Below, one piece after another: positions 46,261 to 57,474 of a stretch of 64,000 nucleotides of DNA; the first letter of the stretch is position 1; every line of letters starts with the position of its first letter. The translations under genes and the position numbers were made by a program. The notes below the pieces were generated by a model. That model did not search any database. It was given only the letters and a program-made list of their open reading frames with translations, and was not told where the DNA came from. The stretch spans positions 230,941,178-231,005,177 of the forward strand of contig CM057009.1 in assembly GCA_029891345.1 (NCBI GenBank), given 5' to 3'. The DNA comes from Dryococelus australis (Eukaryota > Arthropoda > Insecta > Phasmatodea > Phasmatidae).

Positions 46261-47591
46261 ATTGTGTCTTACCTGAGTCATGTGTCCTGATGTTGGAACT
46301 GGAACCTACCCATGAAGTTATCGGACACAGACAACATTTTTTCACCTCAGGGAACACACATGGCAACCATCGAGGGAGCTCATAGTACACTGGGATAGGC
46401 AGCATTTGTGGTTTACCCACCCACCTAATGGAGGCACCACCATTATGTGCTAGATGTCCACCAGCGTGCCACATTGAATTTGTTTTTTAAAGAGAGTGCT
46501 GTAAATCTGTAAATTTTTAGGGAAAATGTATTCCTTCTAGTATCTTCAATGGGGAGTGGTTTATGATTGACTTGTTCAATTTGTAACAATGTACACCTTG
46601 TTTTTGGTGGGGTCACACCCCCAAATACTTCTGTATTTAATCCCCTATAGTTCTGGCCTCTGGGTGAGGTTAATGCAGGGGTTCCTTGACTTCACACAGT
46701 GAAGTACACTGCATGAAGATAGATGTTGGATCATTCAGACCAAAACACCAGTAGAGGACATGTTGGTCCTCGAAAGTAGATCTTGTAAAAATAATTCCTA
46801 GTAATTGGAGTTTTGATGCTTTATCTTATGCATGATAATTGTCTTTCAAGATCATGATTAATTTAAATAGGCAAAAGTTTTGTGCAAAGTTGCATTTTAA
46901 TTGGATTTTTTCTAAGAGGCTGTCTCTTAGAATTAAAAAATGTATTTAAAGTCAGGCTTTCAAATCGCCAACTTAGAAGGAAAGTTAAATCTTTCTCATA
47001 AATATGATGAAATCATAGTTTGCTTGGTGCCTATTGTTTAAAAAAAGTTAAATTTTAATATATTTCCCTGGGAAGGCACATAAATTAAAACAACTGTTTG
47101 TTAGTTATCCATGATAGTCAGGTTGTGCTAAATGAAATATATAACTATTATAGAAAAAGTCTGAACAAAAGTTGTTCTAAAATATCAGTACAGAATGTCT
47201 AAAAGTTTGTTTTTAAATAAATGTTGTGATTGTGGAGACAGTTTATAAAACTGAAGTACTTACCACACAGACATCCAGTATTAAAAATTACCCAGACATT
47301 GAAAATACATTTCAATTGAATGTCTGAGCTGGTCAGGTCCTCCGTATATATTTCATATGGACATTTTTAGATGACTATTTAATGGGAACGTATTGAGGAG
47401 TAATAAAATAAAATAGGAATCGATAGTTTGTAGTGATAATCGGAACAGGACCGATGTGAGAATTAAAAATAACGTTATGTTGTGTAAAAAATTATTATAG
47501 TGTAAATAGTAACTCTCAGACTGGATATCAATTATATCTTGCAGTATAGACAAGATCGTCCGACCTATATGTGCTCTCTGACCGATAATAT
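46261..47591. other. Unassigned intergenic DNA
   Basis: Mixed sequence becoming AT-rich after 46.8 kb. ORFs under 85 codons with no motif. Confidence 0.35.
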
Positions 47592-47647
47592 TGATGACAT
47601 AAATTAAATTAATGTGTTATTCGCAGTTTGAATAATGATGAGACTTT
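47592..47647. repeat. 56-bp inverted repeat, left copy
   Basis: TGATGACATAAATTAAATTA at the start to ATGATGAGACTTT at the end. The reverse complement of 50516-50571 matches with one mismatch by eye. The two copies bracket 2.87 kb containing the cysteine-rich gene cluster. Confidence 0.9.
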
Positions 47648-47746
47648 CAGAATTTTAATTTTTTGATAATGCCAGAGGTGTTGAGAATTCGTACCGGATC
47701 ATATGCACAGTGGTAGGGTGATGTTTTCATCCCATTTTTGATTTAT

Positions 47747-47838
47747 TGAAAGTGTTAAATTGATATCAAAGTATTAATAGAATTGATATGAAAGGGTTAA
47801 TTAAATTGGAAGGGTTAAACATATTGAAAGGGTTGATT
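47747..47838. repeat. Short minisatellite, about 24-bp unit
   Basis: Repeats of the pattern ATTGAAAGGGTTAA / ATTGATATNAAAG, four imperfect copies. Confidence 0.6.
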
Positions 47839-48323
47839 TTTAGTGGGTTGGAGAAGAGCTCTGGTACGTCCTCACCCTTGGAGCTCTTGCACTAGTTGAG
47901 GTGTGGTGTGTTGGGGACAGGGTATATATGTTCTGAGTTTTGTGCAAGAGTAGCATAAGTGTAAATTTAGTGTCTTGTAGATGGTGGTGGGAGATAGGCG
48001 ACTCTGATAGATGCGATTTACCAATCATGTTTGCTCCAGCCACCCCCCCCCCGCCTGTACCCATTTCGCTAACGTGGTAGGCTGTTTCTCACATCGTTCG
48101 ACCTCCATGTTTGAATATTTGTTCGTCATGTCCTTATATATTACTGGAGGCCACCATGTTGGTTTTTTGACTGCCATTTCTATTACATTACTGAGGGGCC
48201 ACCATCTTAGTTTTGTTCGTTCATCATTTATTTTGAAGTTAGTCTCCCACCTTTGACCCCCGCCCCCTCGCACCTCTTCCAGCAGACGACTGACACTCGC
48301 CAATTGCTATTGGCTAATTACGT

Positions 48324-48600
48324 TCGTTTGACCATTAGTCGAATTCTCTCCATCCTTTCCGATATATTAAATTAGTTATTAACCCGAATGTTTTATGAAC
48401 CCTTCGTTCGACTAATTAGCCGAATTCGCTCCATCCCCTCCAATATATTTAATTGGTTAATTTTTCGGGCATTTTCGGAAACCTTCGTTTCGGCCGATCA
48501 AATGTGTTCGCGCGAACAATTAGTCACATAACAATCTCTCCGATCGGCCAATTTCACGGGCGTTTTTGGAAACCTTTGTTTCAACCAATCTGCCACCTAC
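48324..48600 (+). repeat. Promoter-proximal tandem repeat, about 80-90 bp, three copies and a partial
   Basis: Units start near 48324, 48402 and 48483. Each has TTCGTTNGNC, then AATTAGNCGAATTC or similar and CTCCATCC or CTCTCCGAT. Two also share CGGGCNTTTTNGGAAACC. The array stops immediately upstream of the TATA box, so it may be an upstream regulatory array. Confidence 0.65.
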
Positions 48601-48612
48601 TTTACTTCTCTC

Positions 48613-48618
48613 TATAAG
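48613..48618 (+). promoter_or_regulatory. TATA box of the 48.6-49.8 kb gene cluster
   Basis: TCTCTATAAGTGACACC with TATAAG at 48613-48618. An ATG follows about 50 bp downstream at 48658-48670 (two candidates). Placed between the repeat array and the first ORF. Confidence 0.55.
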
Positions 48619-48657
48619 TGACACCCCGAGTGCTCCTCGCGAAAGTAGTAATTTTTC

Positions 48658-49257
48658 GTGCCCTTGGAGATGTACATGTGGTGTCCGAGTGGTCATAGTA
48701 TCGTTTTAACCATTTTGTCATTTGGAAGGGTGCTCTCGCTTATTGCCTTGAACGAACAAATGGGACGGATTACTGTACCTGCCGAAAGCATTTTTCCTGG
48801 TATACTCACCTTACGCAATTTCGGCCATATTCAAGTATTTGCTGACCTTCCTACAGCTTAACGACGACACGCGGGACTGCCTCCGATGCAAGGAGTGTTT
48901 CGAGGGCTGCACCACCTCGGTTTCCGACATGTCACATTGCATGTGCTGGTGCAAAGCCCACCGAGCCGTCCTCGCAACGTCCGCCCCCATCAAAGACTGC
49001 ATGCAAGTTTTCTACTAGCAAGCTGTACGCGTGAAGACGCCCTCCCCATTGAAGGTACCATCCAGATAGAAGATGTCCTCGCGATATCTGCTACCATAGA
49101 AGACTATTTGCAAGTTTTCTACTCGCAGGCCATACCTGTGGAAGATGCTCCCCCTTACAGGCAAGCACTACCTGGCGATAAGAAAACTAACCCAGAACAC
49201 AGGTGTCTGTTGTTTATGTACCTCGATGAAGTTTTAAATGAGTGTAAAAAAAATTAA
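48658..49257 (+). CDS. Unrecognised cysteine-rich protein with internal repeat, possibly spliced
   Basis: Family not recognised. One frame from about 48854 reads LNDDTRDCLRCKECFEGC then MSHCMCWCKAHRAVLATSAP, a dense Cys motif (C-x2-C-x2-C-x3-C ... C-x-C-x-C) that looks metal-binding. A splice acceptor-like CCTTCCTACAG precedes it at 48848-48858. An ATG ORF from 48658 (67 codons) could be the first exon. A second frame (48886-49257) carries EDYLQVFYSQAIPVEDAP, echoing DCMQVFY earlier, so a unit of about 30 residues is duplicated. Either splicing or a frameshift is needed to join the parts. TATA box upstream; two ORFs follow. Confidence 0.4.
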
Positions 49258-49260
49258 AAT

Positions 49261-49569
49261 TTGATGTGCAAGAGAACCTTGAATTTGATAACAAAATTTG
49301 CGAAACAAAAAATGTTTGGTAATATCCAAGATTTTTGCTCCTTCGACTCTTACACCATCATGCAGATTGCCATCTCTTACAGTGACGACGACAAGAAAAC
49401 CAAAGTTTTTACTTTCTTACAGCAGTGTCCATGGAAGCACCTCGATCGCACCACACAACAGGTGTATCGCCTACAGATGTACGAAATGCACGGACTGAGG
49501 TGGGACGAGGGAAATATTCCATACGATGACATTATGGCCTTGTTGGACTCTTCCATAATTTGCAAGTAA
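49261..49569 (+). CDS. Unrecognised 102-codon ORF
   Basis: Four bases after the previous stop. Contains FCSFDSYTIMQIAISYSDDD and a tail LRWDEGNIPYDDIMALLDSS. Acidic and soluble-looking, without signal or membrane segments. Composition and even amino-acid use look coding rather than random. Upstream in another frame KFDVQENLEFDNKICETKN is readable, so the true frame near its start is uncertain. Confidence 0.4.
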   Translation: MMCKRTLNLITKFAKQKMFGNIQDFCSFDSYTIMQIAISYSDDDKKTKVFTFLQQCPWKHLDRTTQQVYRLQMYEMHGLRWDEGNIPYDDIMALLDSSIICK

Positions 49570-49572
49570 CCT

Positions 49573-49830
49573 GTGAACATGATTGGAAGATGCCAAGATT
49601 CGGTGATCAGCAATGTGTATCCCATCGGAACGGACATCTTAGATCTGCACAAGCATCGCAGCTACCCGCCGTTTCGACAACTGGTAGAGATGTATGGCAC
49701 AAAACTTCAAAAGTGCAAAAATCAAATAGATTTACTTGCTGTGGCAACGTCCAAGCCTTAAGACTGCGGAGTTATGATAATCAATGGTACATCTTAAAAA
49801 AAAACTACGAGGAACCCATGTTATATTAAT
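49573..49830 (+). CDS. Unrecognised short ORF pair at the end of the cluster
   Basis: MNMIGRCQDSVISNVYPIGT then PPFRQLVEMYGTKLQKCKNQ (ORF 49573-49761). The overlapping frame 49560-49829 continues to LRSYDNQWYILKKNYEEP. They look like one protein with a late frameshift near 49.75 kb. AATAAA at about 49828-49833 could be its polyadenylation signal and a second AATAAATG is at about 49940. It may be part of the same transcript as the two upstream ORFs. Confidence 0.35.
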
Positions 49831-50314
49831 AAAACACTACATGTGTGTAATGCCCTCAAAGACTCAGAGAAGAGACACATGTAAAAAAAAGTATTCCTTT
49901 GTTGTATTATGTGGAAGATTGATATTATATTGTGTGCATAAATAAATGTGTTTAACAAAATTTATATTTTTTATTTCGAGCCATGCCCTGCGCATTTAAA
50001 TTTTACAATGTTGGTAAATAAATAAAAAAATATTTAGTGCACCAGTTTTGTTATAATTTTAAAAAGTTTTATATCAGTTTGGTTTTAATTTAATGAAAAC
50101 ATATTTAGTTAATCAGTTCTTATATAATTTAAAGTAAAAGGGTCTCTAGTCATCACTAGCATAATCTACATAGGTGTACTAATGTAATTATTTAAAACAT
50201 AACATGAAGAATTAGAGGTACGAAATTTTACAATTCGAGGTGGCAGTGAATGTCGTCGCTAGACCTGTAGCGGCAGAGATGGTGGCCAGAGGTAAGATTT
50301 ACACTGCATGTACT
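49831..50314. other. AT-rich 3' flank of the cluster
   Basis: Contains candidate polyadenylation signals and no gene. Confidence 0.5.
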
Positions 50315-50362
50315 TCCTACAGCACCTGGCCAGAAGCACACTTCTGGCCAGGTGCTGTAGGA
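50315..50362. repeat. Perfect 22-bp hairpin
   Basis: Arms 50315-50336 and 50341-50362 are exact reverse complements (TCCTACAGCACCTGGCCAGA... and its partner), with loop CACA. GC-rich stem in AT-rich surroundings. Confidence 0.97.
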
Positions 50363-50515
50363 GATGTAGGCGACATATAACATACATAATATACTGGTGG
50401 AAAAAACAGACAACATACTGATGAACAAATATACACGTTTTCATACTCATTTATGAAAAAAAATATACACGTTTCATTACTGATCAGAAAAGACAATACT
50501 TTACTTATTTATGAA

Positions 50516-50571
50516 AAAGTCTCATCATTATTCAAATTGCGAATAACACATTAATTTAATTTATGTCATCA
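50516..50571. repeat. 56-bp inverted repeat, right copy
   Basis: Inverted partner of 47592-47647. It abuts the end of the first 139-bp duplicate. Confidence 0.9.
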
Positions 50572-50585
50572 CCCTACTGTTAAAT

Positions 50586-50669
50586 AAAGTAAAGTGTCAA
50601 AGTGTCTTTGATTTTTAACTGTTGGCTTATTAATTGGTTACATTTCCCAGGCTTTAAGTAAAACTTATA
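50586..50669. repeat. About 83-bp direct repeat, copy 1
   Basis: Matches 52783-52866 with about one mismatch (AAGTAAAGTGTCAAAGTGTC at the start, GGCTTTAAGTAAAACTTATA at the end). Confidence 0.9.
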
Positions 50670-51420
50670 ACACTGTGAAAAGAAATGCAACCTCACACCA
50701 GCTGTCAAGACTTGGAACATTTTGCATGTGAAACATAAAGTCTGGGATAAATAGTTAGTATTCCAACAGAGAGCGACTGCACATTCATTTAACATGTAAA
50801 ACTTTAATATGCCAGGAAAAACAAAACACATTTTATTTCAGCCCATTCGAGAATATATACACAATGGCACGCTAACAGGAGGGTCCAGGTTCGACATATG
50901 GTGAAAATATACACGTTACTGTACTGCTAAATAACAGACATAATATTCTGGAGGGGTGGACATAGATAACATACTGATGATTAAAAGAATACACGTTACC
51001 CTTCTGTTAAAAAAACACACATAATTATACTGATGAGAAAAATAATATACATTACCCTACTGTTAAAAAACATACATAATATACTGGTGGAAAAAACAGA
51101 CAACATACTGATGAACAAATATACACGTTTTCATACTCATTTATGAAAAAAAATATACACGTTTCATTACTGATCAGAAAAGACAATACTTTACTTATTT
51201 ATGAAAAAAGGCAGAAAATACTGGTGGGGACATACTGATACGAAAAATTATACATGTTACAATATTGATGAGAAAAAGACAATACTATACTGATTTCTCG
51301 AAAAAAGCATAACCTACTTGGGGGGGGGGGGAGGTATACTAATGAGAAAAAATATCTACTTTACCATACCAGCAGGGAAAAACAGAGAACATAGTGATGA
51401 CAAAAAATAAAAAACATTCA

Positions 51421-52782
51421 AAACAACTTTACAACATAATTAAAGCTGGCACACAGTGAAAATACGATATATACAAGTCCATACACCGTCCATTCATAAA
51501 CTGCCTCATCCAAATCAGTCCCTATAAAAATTATAAGTGTGCTAATTGGTTTGCTTTAACACACATGGTAGAGGTGTGTTTATCGAATTTTAAAAAAATG
51601 TAGATCTTCCCTCAAAGTGTAAGTACAATATCATAATAAACATGGAGAAAAATGTAAGATATATAAGCTTGTTCACAGTCTTGGAGAAAGTATCCATTCC
51701 TCACTATTGTTCCAATACTTGCATGGCTCTAAAAAAAAACCGAAGAAAAATATGAAGGCATTCTTTACTTTATAGGAAAAAGTTTCAAAATATTTGTTTC
51801 GTATGTGGATTTGATAACTGACACAATATGTTAACATCGAATTTAAAAATATGTCTGGTACATATAATGCCTGAGAAAAAAGTCTTAAGTTTGGCTGGAT
51901 GCTATGCAGATCAAGCATATCACCGAGAGTTCTACTTTTAATGGAACTGCGACTGTTAGAAATATATTTTTACAAAAAATATACATACACCAAGTTAAGA
52001 ATATATATATATATATCAATGCTTCATAGTTTTACTCCAAATTCTAACATTTAAAGGATTAATCTCGCACCCTTGCATGCATACATAACACACTGCGAAT
52101 GCCGGGAGGACAACATGAGATTGAAAAGAAAGCACGACCTTTTCAGCACATATGTGTCAATTTATAATACTAAAAAAGTATACATTTTCATTATATGAAA
52201 CTTTTAGCAGGGTTGTTATGCCAAAATGTCTTCCTCGCTGACCCATTAATCATCGTGCTTTGAGTGTACCAGCCAAAGCACTGTAACGAGGCATTAAAGA
52301 AACCACAAGTGAAGCAGCAAGGGTGCAATGTTTGGGAGACACGAATCAAACAAAAGTTAGCATGAAGAAATCTAGGCCAGTAGGAATGTATATAATAGAC
52401 GGGATCACAAGGTCCCCCCCCCCCCAATAAGTCACCAAGTCGCTGAGCCTGCGGTCTGCGTGTCTACAGCAGTGAGGCGAGGTGGAGCCCTCGTGCATCC
52501 ATCGTGCAGCATCGTCTTAGAATTACCAGTGGTGAGTGAAATGCTTAGTTAAATATTAGAAGGGGCTTGAAGACTAAGAGCCCACAATACCTTATAGAGT
52601 CAGTTTGCTGATCGTGTTAACATCTGCATTTGAGTTATTAGTCAAAAGAGTTACGCTGTTATTTCAATGTATAGTTACTAATTTGTAATTGAACAGATTA
52701 CTTTGGTTATCAAATTAGAATCACTTAACTTTGAATGTTGAATGTAAAGCTAAATATAATTTGTCTTTTATAAAGTAACAAT
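51421..52782. other. Unassigned DNA
   Basis: AT-rich, no gene. At 52.40-52.55 kb a C-run is followed by a GC-rich stretch ending CCAGTG/GTGAGTGAAA, which looks like a 5' splice site. It could be an untranslated exon, but nothing downstream confirms it. Confidence 0.35.
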
Positions 52783-52866
52783 AAGTAAAGTGTCAAAGTG
52801 TCTTTGATTTTTAACTGTTGGCTTATTAATTGGTTACGTTTCCCAGGCTTTAAGTAAAACTTATAA
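52783..52866. repeat. About 83-bp direct repeat, copy 2
   Basis: Near-identical copy of 50586-50669, 2.2 kb away in the same orientation. Confidence 0.9.
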
Positions 52867-53989
52867 ATTAATTCAGATTGTAACCCTCTTATTATTAGAA
52901 CCAACCTTCTGGTTATTATAAACAGATAGAGGTAACATTTGCGGAGGTGCTGGTACAAATCAACCTCTTGTGGCAAATCAAAATAATAGAGTATCTCAAG
53001 ATAGTTAACACTGGTGGAGGGGGCCTTTCCTAACTTATTCGTGATAGCCAAGTGCATAAGCTCCACCATCCCCCTTTAGCAGCTTACATTAGATGCTCAT
53101 TTGGCTACCCTTCAGGCATAAATTTCCCTGTGTTAGCAATGTTCTAAAGCTCCGCATTTTAATATTAGCATTCTTTAAAGTAACTGTGTGATTCAAACTC
53201 TTGTATGCGAGTGAAAGGACAGAGCTCATTTAAATTTTTTAAATTGCACAGTGATTGTTTTATATAATTACTTGTGCATAGTAAAGTAAAGAGACAGCAC
53301 TATATAGATATATACTTTTGTGTGCGAATTATAGTAATAAAAAGTGTAAAGCCAAAAGTGTAATTGATATTAAGCTCTTTTAATGTCATATTGTAGGTGC
53401 CTGAAAATTAAGGCTGTGGTCAAAAAGGCGAGTAGCTGTCAAAATATTACAACCAAACAACCTTTTTAACCCAACAGAAGTACCATTTTGCAAAAGTGCA
53501 TTTTGCATATGGCATCTCAAGTTTCAAGGTAAATTATGTCCTGCTTGATAGAAAGATTTATGCCTGTAAGATAGTTCTGCATGCTAAATCATTGGAAGCG
53601 CATTTCGTTTCCAAATTGTATGGCAAAAGTTGTCTACCCCTCGCTAAGTATAAAGCTGTGTGTGAGTGATAATGCATGCAATGTGGAAACACCAGCTTTA
53701 GTAGTGAGTAGTGAAAAAGTGTATAAGAATGTGTCACCAAACACAGTGCATGGTAAATAACCAGACTCACTTTATACAAAGCAAATACATGTAACAACAC
53801 TACACATTAAGTAAAATATAAGCTACACTACACTACAGTTAACACATAGAAATTATATGAGTGCCGAAAAGAACAAACTTTTTTGTCACCTGCCAAAAAG
53901 CTAATTAAAACTGCAATTATAGACTTGTCAGATGGTAGGCAAGCTTTATAACACATACACTGCGGTCAAGTTTAATGCACTAATATAAA
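52867..53989. other. Unassigned DNA upstream of element 4 gag
   Basis: AT-rich with no coding motif. It may contain the leader and a decayed LTR of element 4, but no repeat partner was found downstream of 56.3 kb. Confidence 0.3.
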
Positions 53990-54239
53990 AAAATAGAAAA
54001 ATTAATACAAGAAAATCTCTACCTTATTTAAGAACAAGATGCAAGATCACCAATGTTAATTTAGTTGAAGAAATTGTCAACAAAGCAATAGTGCCAAACC
54101 AAACAGATATAGAAACACAAGAAATCTTTGATGATATAAACAATTCAAATATTCAACATAACACTAGTGCACACATCCAACATAGTTACAAAACATTAAA
54201 TCACCTGTGACTGTGTATGCTGATACACAAATAGAATAC

Positions 54240-54910
54240 ACTAATCAAAACAAAATTGTAGATGCACAGCCAGTTAAGGTTATAATGCAACAAGCAGAGA
54301 AATTCGACACATTTTCAGTAGAAAATCAGCAAAATGCAGATGAATTTCTTGAACATTAAACAGCATCTAATGAAATAAATAATTGGGATGAAAATGAAAA
54401 ATGTAGAGTAATGAAATTCTATCTCGAGGGCACAGCTAAGAGGGCTTATGAATTCACAGTTAAAAACAGAATAGGGAACAGAAGTAATGTGGAATGAAAT
54501 TTCAACCAAGTTGCGGAACACGTTCACACCTACCGACTACAAGATAAATACAGAAAAGTGCTGTTCACGAATAAAAAACACATAGGGGAAAGTTGCCAAT
54601 CCATTATAGAAGAAGACCTCCTATATTGTAGGAGAAAATACAACCCACATATCTCTGATGCAGAAGTAATTTCAATAGTATGGAGGCCACTAGCACCATC
54701 TATTGCAGATAAGATAGGTCTACAAAAAGACACATTGGAGCAGTTAGTAAATAATTTAAAATGAGTAGAGCTAGGATTGAAAAGATATAACAACACCCTT
54801 TTCAACACAGTGTACAACCATGAAACAACAAAATTGAAGGAAGAGATAGCTGAACTAACAGTAAAATCACAAGAAACAAATAAAATAAATCAAAAGTACA
54901 CACAGTAAAA
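54240..54910 (+). pseudogene. gag: gag of element 4
   Basis: It reads AEKFDTFSVENQQNADEFLE, stop, TASNEINNWDENEKCRVMKF, YLEGTAKRAYEF, then HIGESCQSIIEEDLLYCRRK, SIADKIGLQKDTLEQLVNNL and VELGLKRYNN. This is the Retrotrans_gag layout of Ty3/Gypsy elements (W...YL.G.A...F, then G-x-S and the L-Y-C-R-x-K-Y-N-P block). Three or more in-frame stops and one frameshift near 54.50 kb. It preserves more of the capsid core than the gag of element 1, so it is the better query for this family. Confidence 0.8.
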
Positions 54911-55679
54911 CCACTCCGGAAGGAATTATAGAAGTCAGAAATCTATAAATCGATACAGCAGTGATTCAAAGGTAATCTATACCATTCTCAAACCGAGGGT
55001 ATTCTAGACCAACACAGGTGTACAGAAATCCAAATAGGAGAGAAATACAAAACGGAAAAAAAATGCTAGACAAAATTCATCACGAAGTAATAATAGAGTA
55101 TGGAATAACTCTTTCAGACAAGGGTATTAGGCAGCCAACTCAAGGAGTAACACTAGGCAGCCACAATATAGAAAAAAAAAAAAAAAAAAAAACTGGGTAA
55201 CAAGAGGGAAGAATGCATTACCCCCAATCACAGTGCAAGTAAAATTGTATATAGAAACATATTCAGGAAAATATTACCAGGCAAAACACACAACACGACG
55301 ACAAATGTAGGTTGTTAAAACCAGATACACATAGAGACCGGCCAAATAAAATATTGTCACTTTATAATGAGATGAAATCACAAATAAATTTCAGTAAAGC
55401 AAAATCATGAAAAAACTTAAGTGACAGGATGCAAGCCAAAGTTGAAAGACAAAAATAGAAGATTGTTAAAAGTAGCGCAAAAATAACAAGTCAGAAAACG
55501 AAACAGGAAGCACAGCAAACACCCCCAAGGGACCTTGAAAACACGAGTGAGGCGATTGCAACATGCACTATAGAAACCCTGAATACATTAACAGCAATAG
55601 AGAATAAAACGAAAACTATTAAATATCTAACAAGGACAAACAAAAACAAATACATCTTTTATATACCGAAAGAGGCAAA
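54911..55679 (+). other. Unresolved interior of element 4
   Basis: A-rich sequence with an A-run at 55172-55190. Translations are Lys/Asn/Thr-rich with stops. Pol domains expected here are missing. Confidence 0.4.
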
Positions 55680-56310
55680 CACGAAAATGTAAGAGCAGTT
55701 GCTGGACTAAATAACTTCAACAGTCTCATGACCAAATGCACATTTTCGTGCGTTCAAGGAAAACTATTCACAATAAAACAGTATTCCCACACGAATTTGT
55801 CCTTACTAACGCACCTCATAATCTGAGATTAATTTGCATAAACAGCTCTCTCAACAGGGACATTCCGGTAGCTACAGTTGGCAGTACCGAATTGCAGCTG
55901 CCGTGAGGATATGAACTCATGGCAACCGAACAAATGATTATAGCTGCTGCATAGGTGACATATGCACACCAATTACAGAAATGTACACATGGTAATACTA
56001 ATCCACTGGCTGAAGGAAAGAGGATTTGAAATCAGTCAGTTGCGATTAGACAAAGGTATTCCTTTGAGCAACATAAATCGAAGATTAGACACGGAGTGGA
56101 AAGTGAAATATGTAAACCTGCAAATACTGCCAAAGTACAAAAAAAGTAGTGACGCACACATACACGGCAGAGCAAATCATTTATGGTTATGGAACAAAAC
56201 CATTATAGCTTTGCTGATGGAGCTACAATCGTAATTATCATTATAGCTCTCATTGTATATATCAAGTTAATAGAAACATTTACAATATAAAATAAGTTAG
56301 TAAATAACAA
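55680..56310 (+). pseudogene. env: Env-like C-terminal remnant of element 4
   Basis: Readings in shifting frames (VRAVAGLNNFNSLMTKCTFS; ORF 55962-56234) end in a strong transmembrane segment, GATIVIIIIALIVYIKLIET at about 56.21-56.27 kb, then a stop. A membrane anchor followed closely by the element end is expected of an errantivirus-type Env. The ectodomain is too broken to classify. Confidence 0.5.
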
Positions 56311-57419
56311 AAAGAAAGTAAGTCCTACCTTTCCCAGTAGAAACCTGATCAATTATAACAAACATTCAAAGAGCAGCGCAGGAATAAACCCCTGTAAATA
56401 ATTAATCAGCGGCAGGCATCATGGCACTACGCGGCGTGCCATTTCGTGTGACATAATGTACTCATAACACCATGGAATTAGTGCCACAATTTAGAGCGGA
56501 TTCAAACAGGTCATACAAATAGAAATGTTGCTTTTACTAGCTTCCAAACTGGAATTTAAGCACACTTATTATTGGGCATATCTAAGAAGTAGTATCATTG
56601 GCTGAAAAGAGAAGTCACTTTCACACTGGCCGGCATAATGTATGAAATTAAACCCGAAAGTGTACACGAACATCGGAACTGCAAACATACATTTCGGCCC
56701 AGACAGCATGCAGAGAATAAAGTAAGGCAGTAGCGACGTACGTATATTTTCTGTTTCTGTATACACAGCAGTTCCCTGTACTTTTCTGTTATATTTATAG
56801 GTATAAATGCCTTACACAACCTACTTGAAATGTTCTGACGTATAATTTAGCGCGGCAGTGCCTCCTGAATCGCATTCTCATATTTATGTTTTGCCGAACA
56901 TAAAAACTGATGCCAAAGAAATGTAATTTTCGCGAAGCGGCACGTAATCACAAATCCATAGACGCGCGAAAACAGTTCATAGCAGCGATACCAATCATAA
57001 CATAGGCCTATATATTTTTAGACTGTGCTCTCAATGAAACACCCACCAAGAGAGTGCACTACCTACTGGGCTCTAACAAAGTTTCATCGAGGTTAACAGA
57101 ACACACAAACAACAGGGTACTTCAAAAATGTTAAGCTCAATAAATATTATAAAAATTCCAAGAAATTAAATTGAAAACAGTGTATCAATTATTCATATAG
57201 TATATAGAGAAATGTATAACAACTATGTGTAGCAGCATAATAGTGGGAGTATAAACTCAGAATAGTTTTTAAATTGAAAATAATATTTAAAATTTCAAGA
57301 TAAGAGGACGTTGCAGAGTATCGTAACATGAATTGTGCACGACCAAAACCTAAAAAAACCATTTCCCATGTGATCGGCAACTATGAAATATTTGTGGGGA
57401 AAATGAAACACCCACTTGG
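56311..57419. other. Unassigned DNA
   Basis: AT-rich with a GC-richer patch at 56.41-56.45 kb. ORFs under 75 codons, no motif. Confidence 0.35.
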
Positions 57420-57474
57420 ATAACTTGGATTGAGGAATGTGATCGCGACGATCACATTCCTCAATCCAAGTTAT
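57420..57474. repeat. Perfect palindrome: 26-bp arms, 3-bp loop
   Basis: Arms 57420-57445 and 57449-57474 are exact reverse complements (ATAACTTGGATTGAGGAATG... ), loop CGA. Similarity stops abruptly at both ends. Confidence 0.98.

Larger units (their letters stand above)
50380..51420. repeat. Minisatellite-like region with exact 139-bp duplication
   Basis: Short recurring phrases (ATACTGATGANNAAAA, ATATACACGTTNC, CATACATAATATACTGGTGG) fill the region. Bases 50380-50518 and 51070-51208 look identical, offset 690 bp. The DNA between them (50519-51069) includes most of the right 56-bp inverted repeat and part of the 80-bp repeat shared with 52.8 kb. Confidence 0.85.
53990..56310 (+). mobile_element. 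Element 4: internally deleted Ty3/Gypsy remnant (gag and env parts)
   Basis: Same family as element 1, judged by shared gag blocks (DTLEQLVNNL, VELGLKRY, IGESC). A gag (54.24-54.91 kb) is followed by about 0.8 kb of Lys/Asn-rich unresolved sequence and then an env-like tail. Protease, RT and integrase motifs are absent, so pol was deleted. No LTRs found. Confidence 0.65.
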
